33,363 nt of DNA from Bryobacterales bacterium (GCA_003142185.1 PLOR01000100.1:1-33363), one strand, 5' to 3'; numbered from the stretch's first letter, positions 1 to 8,269 are shown. Notes: generated from the letters alone by a model not told the origin. Made by a program: numbers and translations.

Positions 1-46
1 GCGTTGCGGCACGTCTGAAGCCGTGCCCTGATACAAAGCCAGCCGT
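1..46. repeat. Family E hairpin repeat (edge copy)
   Basis: Contains a hairpin of the form GGCAC-GTC-TGAA-GCCGTGCC followed by CCTGATACAAAGCC. The same sequence ends the larger element at 13326-13476. The copy is probably cut by the window edge, so its full extent cannot be seen. Confidence 0.6.
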
Positions 47-194
47 GGAGTTGGAGGCACCCAATGACTTTCTGGCACCATGGACCCGGCCGCCGTCTGG
101 TCTGGGCTTCCGTGTCGCACACCCGGCACCGGCCGGCTGACGCGGCTGAGGCAGGTCGGGGACGTCGGGGACCTGCCCCACAAGCGCATTGCGC

Positions 195-200
195 TACATT
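195..200 (+). promoter_or_regulatory. Possible -10 box, near-leaderless start
   Basis: TACATT lies 7 nt upstream of the ATG at 208, and no Shine-Dalgarno-like sequence lies between them. Transcription would begin at about the start codon. No convincing -35 box is seen at 16-18 bp, so this is weak on its own; it is listed because the same layout recurs at other genes in the window. Confidence 0.3.
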
Positions 201-207
201 GAAATCG

Positions 208-1251
208 ATGGCGCGTTTGCTCACCTTGTTGCTGCTGGTCTGGGCCGCGATGGCGGCGGACCGCGAGACCATCATTTTCGACACCGATTCCGGCCTGTTC
301 GGCGACGATGGCGCGTCGCTGGTGATGCTGATGCGCAGCCCGCAGCGCGTCAATATCGCGGGCATCACGGTGGTCCCGGGCAACGTCTGGCCGGAGCAGG
401 GAAGCGAGTATATGTTCCACATCCTCGACCTGCTGAAGCGCCCGCAACCGCCGCTCTATGCCGGGGCCCAGACGCCGCTGATCCACAGCGCCGCCATGGC
501 GCACGAGTACGGGCGCCGCTGGGGCGCGCTCGAATTCGCCGGAGCCTTCGATGACGATCCGTCGGTGGTGAAGCCAGCGCCGGGAGCCAGACTCACCGGC
601 CGCAAGCCGCTACATGAAAACGCGGTCGATTTCATCATCTCCACCATCGAGCGACAGCCGGGTGAGGTGACTTTCCTCGAGCTCGGTCCGATGACCAACC
701 TGGCGCTGGCGTTGCGCATGCGGCCGGACATCGAAACCAAAATCAAACGGCTGGTCTTCATGGGCGGCAATGTGCACGTGCCCGGCAACGCGTCGTCCAT
801 GGCGGAATTCAATTTCTGGTTCGATCCCGAAGCCGCGCAGATCGTGCTGCGCTCGCGCATTCCGCAAAAGGTGATGTTCGGGCTGGATATCTGCAACACG
901 GCGCCCATCAAGAAGACCCAGTTCGACCGCATCGCCAACACACACACGCCCATCACCGACCTGTACCGGGAAGATCTCGGCAACCGCTATCCGGGCTTTT
1001 TTCAACACCCCTCGGCTACGGCCTACATGTGGGATTCGCTGGCTGCGGCTTGGCTGCTCGATCCCGGCTTCGTCACCAAATCGGAGGTCGGCTACCTGGA
1101 CGTGGTCACTTCGTGGAGCAAGTTCTACGGCTCGACGGTTGCGCTGGACCGGCGCGTGGCGCCGAATGCGACGCCGGTGAACGAGATGCTGGCGCTCGAT
1201 TTCGATCGCGTATTCGCGCTGTACCAGGATCTGCTGACGCGCAAAGAGTAA
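208..1251 (+). CDS. Exported nucleoside hydrolase family protein
   Basis: A 347-residue protein related to inosine-uridine preferring nucleoside hydrolases, which cleave the N-glycosidic bond of nucleosides at a calcium-bound aspartate cluster. The frame opens at 64, but the ATG at 208 puts a clear signal peptide (about residues 1-16, MARLLTLLLLVWAAMA) at the N-terminus. The 48 extra residues upstream are arginine-rich and look non-coding. The metal-binding motif reads DTDSGLFGDD at residues 25-34 instead of the usual DTDPGxDD: Pro is Ser and two residues are inserted. LELGPMTNLALAL and FMGGNV match the family core, while the usual late HDPLA motif reads WDSLA. The fold assignment is firm. 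Substrate and activity are uncertain given the altered active site and predicted export, so it may act on ribosides or related glycosides outside the cytoplasm. It stands alone, followed by a repeat element. Confidence 0.85.
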   Translation: MARLLTLLLLVWAAMAADRETIIFDTDSGLFGDDGASLVMLMRSPQRVNIAGITVVPGNVWPEQGSEYMFHILDLLKRPQPPLYAGAQTPLIHSAAMAHEYGRRWGALEFAGAFDDDPSVVKPAPGARLTGRKPLHENAVDFIISTIERQPGEVTFLELGPMTNLALALRMRPDIETKIKRLVFMGGNVHVPGNASSMAEFNFWFDPEAAQIVLRSRIPQKVMFGLDICNTAPIKKTQFDRIANTHTPITDLYREDLGNRYPGFFQHPSATAYMWDSLAAAWLLDPGFVTKSEVGYLDVVTSWSKFYGSTVALDRRVAPNATPVNEMLALDFDRVFALYQDLLTRKE

Positions 1252-1286
1252 CGCGGGAACTGACTCCATGACAAGCGCTCCGCCGC

Positions 1287-1438
1287 GGCGCACGCACTCA
1301 TGCGTGCCGCGTCGGCACTCGTGCCGACGCCCGGCTTTTGGTGCCAGCAGGTGTCGAGAAGAGTCTCGACAGGGCATGCAGGAGTGCGCGCGCCAGGTCG
1401 TTCGCCGGAGTCGGGCGTGGTGATTTTGTGACAGGCCC
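1287..1438. repeat. Family A long hairpin repeat, copy A1
   Basis: Starts with the family core GGCGCACGCACTCATGCGTG, followed by the GTCGGCACTCGTGCCGAC hairpin and a TCGAGAAGAGTCTCGA hairpin. The right arm (AGGAGTGCGCGCGCCA, to about 1395) is a decayed complement of the left. The tail to 1438 ends in GTGATTTTGTGACAGGCCCT, alignable with the tail of the copy at 20559-20715. It directly abuts the stop codon of the minus-strand gene ending at 1439. Confidence 0.75.
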
Positions 1439-2245
1439 TCAGCGGGCAAAATCTGCGATCAGTTTCGCCAGCACATCCGGTGACGCGCTGAGCGTCGCGG
1501 TAACATCGCTGCCGGACCGTTGGATCTGAGCGGCGCCGAGCAACCGGGCCAAGTCGGGCCGATGGACTTCGGCTTCGCCCGCCAGCGAGAGGAAGCCGCG
1601 CAGGCGCTCTTCCAACCGCTCGGCCGATTGCGCGGTCCGCCCGCGCGCGGCGAATCGCAACGTGGCCGCGCCGCCCAGGTCCAGCGCCGCACCGGCAAAA
1701 TCGGCGTCTTCGAGAAGCACGTTCAGATTCGCCAGATTGCCGCTGAGGGGCAGCGCCGTTCCGCCGCGAACCGCAAGCCAGATGGCGCTATGGGCGCCGA
1801 TTTCGGAACCATAGGCGATCAAACCGGGAGCGCCGGTCGATCCCGTGCGATGTTGCGCCATTGCAGACGAAATGCGGCCTGGCGAGCCGGTCACGGCCAG
1901 ACCCGGCTCGATCGCGGTCACGCCCGGCGGCGGCGTCTTAAAGAGTCCACGCTCGACGATCAGCAGCTCACGCGAGTTCCAGGCGACCAATAGCTTCGAA
2001 GCGTTACTGTACTGGGCCAGCAGATCATGTGCGGAGTCACCCATGCCGGCGACGAAAGGTGAAGCGCGCAAGCGATCGAGGTCGGCGCCGGCGAGCGCCA
2101 CCGTGTCGCCGGTGACGCAGGACGCCATGCCGGAATCGACCACCGGGGGCGTGCTCTGCTTGCAAGCAACGCCGGCGGCGAAGGCGAGCAGTGCGAGCGA
2201 TAGCAGCAGACGTGGCGCACGCACTCGTGCGTGCAGCGTCGGCAT
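1439..2245 (-). CDS. Putative lipoprotein of unknown function
   Basis: About 261-268 residues, with no family recognised. The N-terminus has a signal peptide with hydrophobic stretch LLLSLALLAFAAGVAC; the Cys after GVA suggests lipid attachment, although Gly at -3 makes the lipobox imperfect. The rest alternates short hydrophobic strands with small residues (GTALPLSGNLANLNVLLEDA) and ends with a helical, charged section (AERLEERLRGFLSLAGEAEV). The frame stays open upstream to 2368, but those codons lie in a repeat element. Two starts are possible: ATG at 2245 and GTG at 2224 (giving MRAPRLLLSLALL); both lie within the repeat at 2211-2369. The GTG version gives the better signal peptide. It follows leuA on the same strand, 124 nt downstream of its stop, so cotranscription is possible. 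The stop abuts repeat A1. That it is a real gene is inferred from the signal peptide and codon bias. Confidence 0.7.
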   Translation of the reverse strand: MPTLHARVRAPRLLLSLALLAFAAGVACKQSTPPVVDSGMASCVTGDTVALAGADLDRLRASPFVAGMGDSAHDLLAQYSNASKLLVAWNSRELLIVERGLFKTPPPGVTAIEPGLAVTGSPGRISSAMAQHRTGSTGAPGLIAYGSEIGAHSAIWLAVRGGTALPLSGNLANLNVLLEDADFAGAALDLGGAATLRFAARGRTAQSAERLEERLRGFLSLAGEAEVHRPDLARLLGAAQIQRSGSDVTATLSASPDVLAKLIADFAR

Positions 2246-2369
2246 TCGTGCCGACGCCTCTTGCCTTAGGTCGAAGAAAAGCCGAGATGACTCTCGGCTC
2301 AGCAGGCTCGACAGCCCCGGATGGTGCACGGGCGAGCTGCGCCACGGCGCTCTTGCGGGACGCGCCACG
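2211..2369. repeat. Composite family A/B hairpin repeat, copy A2
   Basis: Bounded by CGTGGCGC at 2211 and GCGCCACG ending at 2369, which are inverted complements. The left part carries the family A core (GCACGCACTCGTGCGTGC, then GTCGGCATTCGTGCCGAC). The right part carries the family B hairpin (AGCCGAGATGACTCTCGGCT, near 2279-2300). It ends immediately before the leuA stop codon (2370-2372, read on the minus strand) and reaches into the 5' end of the lipoprotein gene. Confidence 0.75.
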
Positions 2370-3905
2370 CTAGCCCGCGCCGGCGAGCTTGTTGAGGCCG
2401 TCCACGTAGGCTTTGGCGCTGGCCTCGATCACGTCGGTCGAAGCGCCGCGGCCCACGGTCCGCTTTCCCGCCATCTCCAGTTGCACGGTGACTTCGCCGA
2501 TGGCTTCGGTGCCGCTGGTCACCGCGCGGATGTCGTAGCGCAGCAGCTTCACTTTCGTATTCGTGACGGCGGTGATCGATTTGTAGACCGCGTCCACCGG
2601 GCCATCGCCGATGGCAGCGCCTTCCCGCGTTTCCTCGCCGATTCGCAGCCGCACGGTGGCGGTGGGGATGGCCGACGTGCCGCTGTAAACGTGCATGTAC
2701 TCGAGCTGATAAGTCTCCGCGACCGGATGCAGTTCGTCGTGCAGGATGGCGATCAGGTCCTCATCGAAAACTTCCTGCTTCTTGTCGGCCACCGCCAGAA
2801 AGCGCTGGTAGGTCTGGTCCAGCTCTTCCTTCGAAAGCTCGTATCCCAGTTTGGCCAGCCGGTCGCTCAGACCGTGCCGGCCGGTGCGCGCGGTCAGCAC
2901 CACGCGGCTTTCGTCGAAGCCCACGTCCTCGGGCCGCATGATTTCGTAAGTCTCGCGGTCCTTGAGGAAGCCATCCACATGAATTCCGGAGCTGTGCGAA
3001 AACGCGTTGGCGCCGATCACGGCCTTGTTGGCGGGGACGGCCATTCCGAGCGAATCGGCCACCAGGCGGCTGGTGCGGTGGAACTCGCGGGCATCAATGT
3101 TGGTGCGTACGCCGAAGTAATCGGCGCGGGTGCGCAGGGCCATCACCACTTCCTCGATGGCGGCGTTGCCGGCGCGTTCGCCGACACCGTTGATGGTGCC
3201 TTCCACCTGGCGCGCGCCGTTGCGGATGCCCGCCAGCGCGTTCGCCACCGCGAGGCCGAGGTCGTCATGGCAGTGCACGCTGATAACGGCTTTGGCGATG
3301 TTGGGCACGTTCTCGCGGATGCCCCGAATCAGATTTCCGAATTGCTCGGGCACCGCGTAGCCGGTGGTATCCGGTATGTTGACCACCGTGGCGCCGGCAT
3401 CGATCACAGCCTCGAGCATGACGAAGAGGTAGGCTGTATCGGCGCGGCCCGCGTCTTCGGCGTAAAACTGGACGTCGTTCGTGTAGCGCTTGGCCAGCTT
3501 GACCGCGTCCACGCCCAGTTGCAGAATGCGCGCCCGCTTTTCCTCCAGCGTGCGTCCGTAGCGTTCGTCGCGGAACTTACCCATGATGTGGATGTCGGAG
3601 GCGCCGATTCCGGTATGGATACGCGGACGCGCGGCTTTGTCCAGCGCCGCACCGCAGGCCTCGATATCGCTCGGGACGGCGCGCGACAGGGCGCAGACGA
3701 TGGGACCCTGAATCTCCCGCGAGATCTGCCGCACGGCTTCAAAATCGTCCGGCGACGAAGCGGGGTAGCCGGCCTCGATCACGTCGACATTCAGGCGGGC
3801 AAGTTGTCGGGCCACCGTCAGCTTGTCGCGGCTGCCCAGCCGCGTGCCAGCGGCCTGTTCGCCATCCCGCAACGTGGTATCGAATACCGCCACCAGATCG
3901 GACAT
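2370..3905 (-). CDS. leuA: 2-isopropylmalate synthase LeuA
   Basis: A 511-residue protein, the full length of bacterial LeuA. It condenses acetyl-CoA with 2-oxoisovalerate, the first committed step of leucine synthesis. The N-terminal TIM barrel begins with the catalytic [10 protein letters not shown] motif (residues 8-17) and contains the metal-binding HCHDD at about 211-215, [13 protein letters not shown] and HSSGIHVDG. The C-terminal third, with NGPVDA-like [12 protein letters not shown], is the LeuA regulatory dimer domain that binds leucine. Homology runs along the whole protein, which separates it from shorter homocitrate synthases; citramalate synthase is less likely but not excluded. 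The ATG at 3905 is chosen over that at 3926 because GAGGAG lies 6 nt upstream of it. No other leu genes are in the window. A palindromic repeat (3980-4059) lies upstream; no leucine-rich leader peptide or T-box was found. Confidence 0.96.
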   Translation of the reverse strand: MSDLVAVFDTTLRDGEQAAGTRLGSRDKLTVARQLARLNVDVIEAGYPASSPDDFEAVRQISREIQGPIVCALSRAVPSDIEACGAALDKAARPRIHTGIGASDIHIMGKFRDERYGRTLEEKRARILQLGVDAVKLAKRYTNDVQFYAEDAGRADTAYLFVMLEAVIDAGATVVNIPDTTGYAVPEQFGNLIRGIRENVPNIAKAVISVHCHDDLGLAVANALAGIRNGARQVEGTINGVGERAGNAAIEEVVMALRTRADYFGVRTNIDAREFHRTSRLVADSLGMAVPANKAVIGANAFSHSSGIHVDGFLKDRETYEIMRPEDVGFDESRVVLTARTGRHGLSDRLAKLGYELSKEELDQTYQRFLAVADKKQEVFDEDLIAILHDELHPVAETYQLEYMHVYSGTSAIPTATVRLRIGEETREGAAIGDGPVDAVYKSITAVTNTKVKLLRYDIRAVTSGTEAIGEVTVQLEMAGKRTVGRGASTDVIEASAKAYVDGLNKLAGAG

Positions 3906-3979
3906 CGGAAACTCCTCGACCATCAAAAGAGATTAGTACCTCCGATGTTAGCAAAAGGGGCTGTTATACACGCCTGCAA

Positions 3980-4059
3980 GGTAGGACAGGCCATCGCCTT
4001 ATGTGGCCTGTCGCAGGTGCGCGGATGACAGACGACTAAAACCGATCGTCCGTCCTACC
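3980..4059. repeat. Double-hairpin REPIN-like repeat, copy 1
   Basis: The ends GGTAGGAC (3980-3987) and GTCCTACC (4052-4059) are perfect inverted complements. Inside lie two hairpins, GACAGGCCA/TGGCCTGTC and GACAGACGA/TCGTCCGTC. A second copy in reverse orientation lies at 22990-23081. Two inverted hairpins held by a short linker is the layout of REPIN elements, which RAYT transposases mobilise. No RAYT gene is present here. It lies between the divergent leuA and acyl-CoA synthetase genes. Confidence 0.8.
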
Positions 4060-4126
4060 GCCGCGGCATTCTTCCCGGCCCACTTATCCCCGCATAAGCA
4101 TTTCAAATGAGCGGCGCCCGGCGCGC

Positions 4127-5779
4127 TTGGTTACACTTGAGTTCGCGAGTTTACCAGTGGTGCGCCTCAGTTATGCGTGCGGGGCGGTTGTGCCCCTGCT
4201 TGAAAAAACGATTTCGCAGGCGCTGCACGATGCCGCCGCGAAGTTCCCCGATCGCGACGCGCTGGTTGTGTTGCACCAGAACATACGGCTGAAGTGGCGC
4301 GAACTGGATGCGGAGGCCACCCGCGTGGCACGCGGTCTCGCTGGGCTCGGCTTGCGGCCGGGCGATCGCGCCGGTATCTGGGCCAGCAACTGCGCCGAAT
4401 GGGTGCTGTTGCAGCACGCCGCCGCGCGCTCCGGCGTGGTGCTGGTCAACGTCAACCCGGCGTATCGTTCTTACGAGCTGCGCTACGTGCTGCGCAAGTC
4501 CAGAATCCGCGCCCTGTTCCTGCACGAGAAGGATGCCCGCGCCAGCTACCGCGACATCCTGGAAGAATCGCGGACGGGCGAAACCCTGGAGCTCGAACAC
4601 GTCGTCTGGCTGGGCACGGATTCGTGGGAAGCCATGCTCGCCGGGGGCGCCGACTTCTCCGAGCGCACCGCCCAACCGCACGACGTGGCCAACATTCAGT
4701 ACACTTCCGGCACCACCGGCTCGCCCAAGGGCGTCATGTTGACGCACCACAACCTGCTCAACAACGGGATGGGAATGGCGATGGGTCTCAATGCCACCGA
4801 GCAGGACCGCATCTGCGCGCCGGTGCCGCTCTACCATTGTTTCGGATCGGTGATCGGGTCGATGGTCTCGCTTTCGAGTGGCGCGACACTGATTCTTCCT
4901 TCGCCGCAGTTCGACGCCCGCGCCACGCTGGAGGCCGTCCACAATGAGCGCGCCACCGCGCTCTACGGCGTCCCCACCATGTTCATCGCGCAATTGACGC
5001 ACCCCGAGTTCGACCGCTTCGATCTCACCAGCCTGCGCACCGGCGTGATGGCCGGCGCGCCGTGCCCCATCGAAACCATGCGCCGCGTGGTGGAGCGCAT
5101 GCACGTGCCGGAGCTGACCATCGTCTACGGGCAGACCGAAACCTCGCCGGGCCTGACCATGTCGGCCGCGGACGATCCGCTGGAGCTGCGCGTCACCACG
5201 GTGGGCAAGCCGCTGCCCAACACGGAGATTCAGATTGTCGATCCGCGCTCTGGCACGCACCTTCCGATTGGCGAATCGGGCGAGCTTTGCGCGCGCGGCT
5301 ACATGGTCATGAAGGGCTACGACCAGGACCAGGCGGCGACCGAAGCGGTGATCGATTCCGAAGGCTGGCTGCACACCGGCGATTTGGCCGCCATGCGCCC
5401 CGACCATTACTTCAGCTTCAAGGGGCGGGCCAAGGACACCATCATTCGCGGCGGCGAAAACATTTACCCGCGCGAAGTGGAGGAATTCCTGCACACGCAC
5501 CCCGCCATCGCCGACGTCTACGTGGTGGGCCTGCCCGATGCCAAGCTGGGCGAGACGGTTCTGGCGTGGATTCAGCTCGAACCGGCCGCCACGGCTACCG
5601 AAGAAGAGATCCGCAATTTCTGCCGCGGCAAAATCGCGTATTTCAAAATCCCCCAGTTCATCCGCTTCGTCGACAGCTTCCCCATGACGGTGACCAAGAA
5701 AGTGCAGAAGTTCCTCATGCGCGAGCAGGAGATCCGCGAGCGCGGTCTGGAAGATGTAGCCCGCGAAGCCACCGCTTAG
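4127..5779 (+). CDS. Long-chain fatty acid-CoA ligase (AMP-binding)
   Basis: A 550-residue member of the adenylate-forming (ANL) superfamily, which activates a carboxylic acid with ATP to an acyl-adenylate and then to acyl-CoA. The AMP-binding P-loop YTSGTTGSPKG is at about residues 192-202, followed by VYGQTETSP, the hinge-region GWLHTGDLA, and the C-terminal RGGENIYPREVEEF near residue 440. The catalytic lysine lies in the final FPMTVTKKVQKF. Overall arrangement matches medium/long-chain acyl-CoA synthetases of the FadD3/AcsF2 type; the acid is not predictable. The start is uncertain: the frame opens with TTG at 4127, but GTG at 4157 or 4190 would also keep the whole domain, and none has a clear ribosome-binding site. 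The stop codon touches a small family D repeat. It appears monocistronic. Confidence 0.92.
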   Translation: MVTLEFASLPVVRLSYACGAVVPLLEKTISQALHDAAAKFPDRDALVVLHQNIRLKWRELDAEATRVARGLAGLGLRPGDRAGIWASNCAEWVLLQHAAARSGVVLVNVNPAYRSYELRYVLRKSRIRALFLHEKDARASYRDILEESRTGETLELEHVVWLGTDSWEAMLAGGADFSERTAQPHDVANIQYTSGTTGSPKGVMLTHHNLLNNGMGMAMGLNATEQDRICAPVPLYHCFGSVIGSMVSLSSGATLILPSPQFDARATLEAVHNERATALYGVPTMFIAQLTHPEFDRFDLTSLRTGVMAGAPCPIETMRRVVERMHVPELTIVYGQTETSPGLTMSAADDPLELRVTTVGKPLPNTEIQIVDPRSGTHLPIGESGELCARGYMVMKGYDQDQAATEAVIDSEGWLHTGDLAAMRPDHYFSFKGRAKDTIIRGGENIYPREVEEFLHTHPAIADVYVVGLPDAKLGETVLAWIQLEPAATATEEEIRNFCRGKIAYFKIPQFIRFVDSFPMTVTKKVQKFLMREQEIRERGLEDVAREATA

Positions 5780-5802
5780 GTAGGGCACGCTTTAGCTTGC
5801 CC
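5779..5802. repeat. Family D short repeat
   Basis: GTAGGGCACGCTTTAGCTTGCCC begins at the last base of the acyl-CoA synthetase stop codon. Related copies are at 11423-11446, 16956-16972 and 33295-33317, with a fragment (TTTAGCTTGCCC) near 5934-5945. Confidence 0.65.
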
Positions 5803-5822
5803 AAAAAACGCCAAAACACACA

Positions 5823-5898
5823 GGCCACAGATAAACACAGATAAACACGAATTGAAAGGGATTGTCTTATCCGCGTTCATCTGTGTTTATCAGTGGCT
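5823..5898. repeat. Family F CACAGATAAA inverted repeat, copy 1
   Basis: GGCCACAGATAAACACAGAT at the left is answered by TTCATCTGTGTTTATCAGTG at the right, giving an imperfect inverted repeat around a short centre. The 10-bp period (CACAGATAAA) is the same as in the longer copy at 16816-16923. It lies in the gap between the acyl-CoA synthetase and the Tat-exported oxidoreductase. Confidence 0.75.
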
Positions 5899-6025
5899 CC
5901 AAAATGCTTCCTCGGACTTTTTCAGCGACCTGTTTAGCTTGCCCGCAAGAATCCTTGCTAACATACCAATCGGTGGAGCGCTGGGCAGCGCCGTACCGGC
6001 CTGGCACTCTCCAAGGAGAGCCTCA

Positions 6026-7372
6026 ATGAGCGCTGATACTTCCCGCCGCCGATTCCTCAAAGGCGCAACCGCAGCCGGCAGTCTGCTGGCGGCCAAAACC
6101 GTTTTACTCGAATCCGAGACCGCGTTCGCCGCGCCGGGGCCCACGGCGGCCGGTGACCGCGTCCGCTTCGGCATGATCGGCATCGGCATGCAAGGTTCCA
6201 ACTTGCTGCGCGATTCCATCTCGCTTCCCGGCGTCGAGTGTGTCGGCGCCGCCGATCTCTGGGACGGCCGCCACACGCTCGCCCGCGAGATCACCGACAA
6301 CCCCGCTCTCCCCGTTACCCGGCGCTATCAGGAGCTGCTGGCGCGCGCGGACATCGATTGCATCGTCGCCGCTGTGCCCGACCATTGGCACAAGCGCGTG
6401 GTGGTGGATGCCTGCAATGCCGGCAAGGACATCTACTGCGAGAAGCCCATGACGCACACGGCCAGCGAGGGTTTCGAGATGGTGGAAGCGGCGCACAAGA
6501 ACAATCGCATCGTCCAGATAGGCTCGCAGCGCGTCAGCTCCTTGCTGTGCGCCAAGGCGCGCGAGCTGTATCGGAACGGCGCCATCGGCGAGGTGGAGAT
6601 GGTGGAGCTGACCTATGGGCGCAACAGTCCCAACGGCGCGTGGCAGTATCCGCCGCCGTCGGATTTCACGCCGCAGACGATGGATTGGGACACCTGGCTG
6701 AACGACGCGCCGAAAATACCGATCGACGCAACCCGCTTCGCGCGCTGGCGCTGCTGGCGCGAATACGGCACCGGCGTGGGCGGCGATTTGATGGTCCACC
6801 TGCTCAGCGGAATGCTGTTCACGCTGGGCTGGAACGAGCCGCCGCGGGCGGCCTCGGCGCTGGGCGGCATCTTCCGCTGGAAGGATGGCCGCAACATGCC
6901 GGACTTGCACACGGTGCTGTTCGATTACCATGGTACCCCGGTATATGTCCGCCTGGGTCTGGGCACGGATACGCCGGAGCAGGCCCGGTTCCTGGGGCCG
7001 AAAGGCGTCCTGCAGGCGACCGGCGGCGAGCTGCGCTTCGCGCCGCAGAGCGGTGTCGATAATTCGCCCAGCTATTACTCCGGCGGGTTCCCGGCTAAAA
7101 TGCGCGCCGATTACGTGAAACAGTGGCATGCCGAGCACGATTCGCAATTGGGGAAGGAGTTGCCGTCGGAGACCACTTATCAAGGCCGCGACTGGGATGA
7201 CATCAAGCCGCACCTGTGGAATTTCTTCCAGGCCGTGAAGTCGCGCCAACCTGTCACTGAGGATGCTGTCTTCGGCAACAATGCCGCTATCGCCTGCCAC
7301 ATGGCCAACGAAAGCTTTTTCCGCCAGAAGCCGGTGTCCTGGGACGTCGCGACGCACAGCATCAAGAGCTAG
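6026..7372 (+). CDS. Tat-exported Gfo/Idh/MocA family oxidoreductase
   Basis: A 448-residue NAD(P)-dependent dehydrogenase-like protein of the Gfo/Idh/MocA family, whose members oxidise or epimerise sugars and sugar derivatives. The twin-arginine signal SRRRFLKG lies at residues 6-13 and is followed by a hydrophobic stretch, so the folded, cofactor-loaded protein is probably exported. The Rossmann motif GIGMQG is at about 52-57, and the family motif EKP (in YCEKPMTHT) starts at residue 139. The start ATG at 6026 is fixed by AAGGAG 9 nt upstream and by the Tat motif; the open frame from 5852 includes repeat sequence. TTGCTAACAT near 5957 may hold a -10 box. A terminator-like hairpin follows at 7411-7435. 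No neighbour reveals the sugar. Proteins of this kind are abundant in Acidobacteriota and Planctomycetota, where most are uncharacterised. Confidence 0.93.
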   Translation: MSADTSRRRFLKGATAAGSLLAAKTVLLESETAFAAPGPTAAGDRVRFGMIGIGMQGSNLLRDSISLPGVECVGAADLWDGRHTLAREITDNPALPVTRRYQELLARADIDCIVAAVPDHWHKRVVVDACNAGKDIYCEKPMTHTASEGFEMVEAAHKNNRIVQIGSQRVSSLLCAKARELYRNGAIGEVEMVELTYGRNSPNGAWQYPPPSDFTPQTMDWDTWLNDAPKIPIDATRFARWRCWREYGTGVGGDLMVHLLSGMLFTLGWNEPPRAASALGGIFRWKDGRNMPDLHTVLFDYHGTPVYVRLGLGTDTPEQARFLGPKGVLQATGGELRFAPQSGVDNSPSYYSGGFPAKMRADYVKQWHAEHDSQLGKELPSETTYQGRDWDDIKPHLWNFFQAVKSRQPVTEDAVFGNNAAIACHMANESFFRQKPVSWDVATHSIKS

Positions 7373-7410
7373 GGGCAACAACTCCTGGTGCGGGTTATTA
7401 AGCCTGATGG

Positions 7411-7435
7411 GCCGAGAGCGGTCTCGGCTTTTCTT
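7411..7435 (+). terminator. Terminator-like hairpin
   Basis: GCCGAGA-GCGG-TCTCGGC forms a 7-bp GC-rich stem and is followed by TTTTCTT, 39 nt after the stop of the oxidoreductase gene. The stem sequence is shared with the family B repeats at 2279-2300 and near 21721-21745, so a repeat copy may be acting as the terminator. Confidence 0.65.
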
Positions 7436-7492
7436 GCCGCTATTTGAAGGAAAGGCAACGCGAGCACCGGCGCGAAGCCCCGGTTCTTGCGT

Positions 7493-7894
7493 CTATCTCA
7501 TGATCAAGTTGCCCAGAGCCTCCGCAAGATCGGTCAGGACCCTCGGCGCGCCTCCAAAGAGAATTAGGAAGATCAACCCGCAAGAGTAACCTCCAAACCC
7601 CACAAACAGGGCAACGAGCTTGATAGTCCAGTGGAGCGGAACTGGCGAGAGAACACCGGATTTCAGGACCAGCAGCGCGGCGCCCAGTTCAGCGGCCAAG
7701 AAAAGCCCCGAAGCGACGTTGGCGGCGCGGTTTAGATCATCCGATCGTTGCTGTGCCTCCGGACCTTCATACGCTATGTCGCCGCGCTCGAAGCCAAAAC
7801 TAAGAGCGGCGATGAGGAACCCAGAGGCTATTACGAACAGGGCAAGCGCGAGGGCCAGAAACAGCGCCCCTCGGCTGAGCTTCCCGGAAATCAC
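7493..7894 (-). CDS. Small integral membrane protein, unknown function
   Basis: A 133-residue protein with no recognised family. Four hydrophobic stretches are visible: about residues 10-33 (ALFLALALALFVIASGFLIA), 58-78 (ANVASGLFLAAELGAALLVL), 89-104 (WTIKLVALFVGFGGYS) and 105-116 (CGLIFLILFGGA), with a polar, acidic loop (FERGDIAYEGPEAQQRSDD) after the first. The start is a GTG at 7894; AAGGAG lies 10 nt upstream, which supports it. It lies alone, convergent with the Tat-exported oxidoreductase upstream and divergent from the glycosyltransferase. A gene is likely; no function can be given. Confidence 0.7.
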   Translation of the reverse strand: MISGKLSRGALFLALALALFVIASGFLIAALSFGFERGDIAYEGPEAQQRSDDLNRAANVASGLFLAAELGAALLVLKSGVLSPVPLHWTIKLVALFVGFGGYSCGLIFLILFGGAPRVLTDLAEALGNLIMR

Positions 7895-7992
7895 GCCTTG
7901 TTCGCTCCTTCACAAGGTGTGACGGGCGCAGGCACGGAGTATTGCAAGAGCAGCGAATTCGCGCAAATCCACCGGTTGCAGCTCGATCAACC

Positions 7993-8072
7993 GTTGGCAG
8001 GCGAAAGCGCCTGCCCCACTCGCCTGCGACTCCTTCGACGGCGGAGTGGGGCAGGCGCTTTCGCCTGCCAAC
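7993..8072. repeat. Family C double-hairpin repeat, copy C1
   Basis: A perfect 29-bp inverted repeat: left arm 7993-8021 begins GTTGGCAGGCGAAAGCGCCT, right arm 8044-8072 is its exact complement. Each arm is itself a hairpin (GGCAGGCG-AAAG-CGCCTGCC). Other copies are at 14022-14086 and 30657-30732. It lies between the membrane-protein gene and the glycosyltransferase. Confidence 0.85.
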
Positions 8073-8130
8073 CCTCAGGCCGGCTCGATTGTTTCACAGC
8101 TTCCAGTCCCCGCTTTGCAGCGGTCCGCCG

Positions 8131-8174
8131 TACTCGACAATTGCCCTGCATCACGGCGTTTTCAAAATGCGCTG
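8131..8174 (-). pseudogene. Remnant of a serine hydrolase gene 3' end
   Basis: Read on the minus strand, this stretch contains TTTGAAAACGCCGTGATGCA, nearly identical to the last codons (FENAVMQAIVE) of the serine hydrolase gene ending at 10058. A one-base insertion follows (CAGGGCAATTGTCGAGTA against CAGGCGATCGTCGAATAG), so the frame is lost. Upstream bases (to about 8205) still show ATGACGCAGTTG, faintly like the ATGATCCAGACGCAGGTG of the intact gene. It is probably what is left of a paralogue or duplication. Confidence 0.6.
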
Positions 8175-8269
8175 AGCCTGGAGACCTTTAGCGTTTCAAC
8201 TGCGTCATTATTCTTATCGGAAGCTGTTGCCTGTTTCTAACGGCAGCCGACTGACGGAAGGGGTTTGAG

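Noticed and set aside
1845-4028. 727-codon open frame on the + strand opposite leuA
   Set aside because: It is a mirror of the leuA codons; the minus-strand protein has full-length conserved motifs and a ribosome-binding site.
3906-4126. Possible leucine leader peptide or T-box upstream of leuA
   Set aside because: No run of Leu codons, no specifier or T-box antiterminator sequence; the hairpins there belong to a dispersed repeat with a copy at 22990-23081.
4151-5788. 545-codon minus-strand frame opposite the acyl-CoA synthetase
   Set aside because: Low-complexity sequence without motifs, antisense to an intact ANL-family gene.
6104-7381. 425-codon minus-strand frame opposite the Tat-exported oxidoreductase
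   Set aside because: No motifs or signal; fully explained as a GC-bias shadow.
7993-8072. Large perfect inverted repeat considered as insertion-sequence ends
   Set aside because: Only 22 bp lie between the arms and no transposase is present; it matches a dispersed hairpin family instead.
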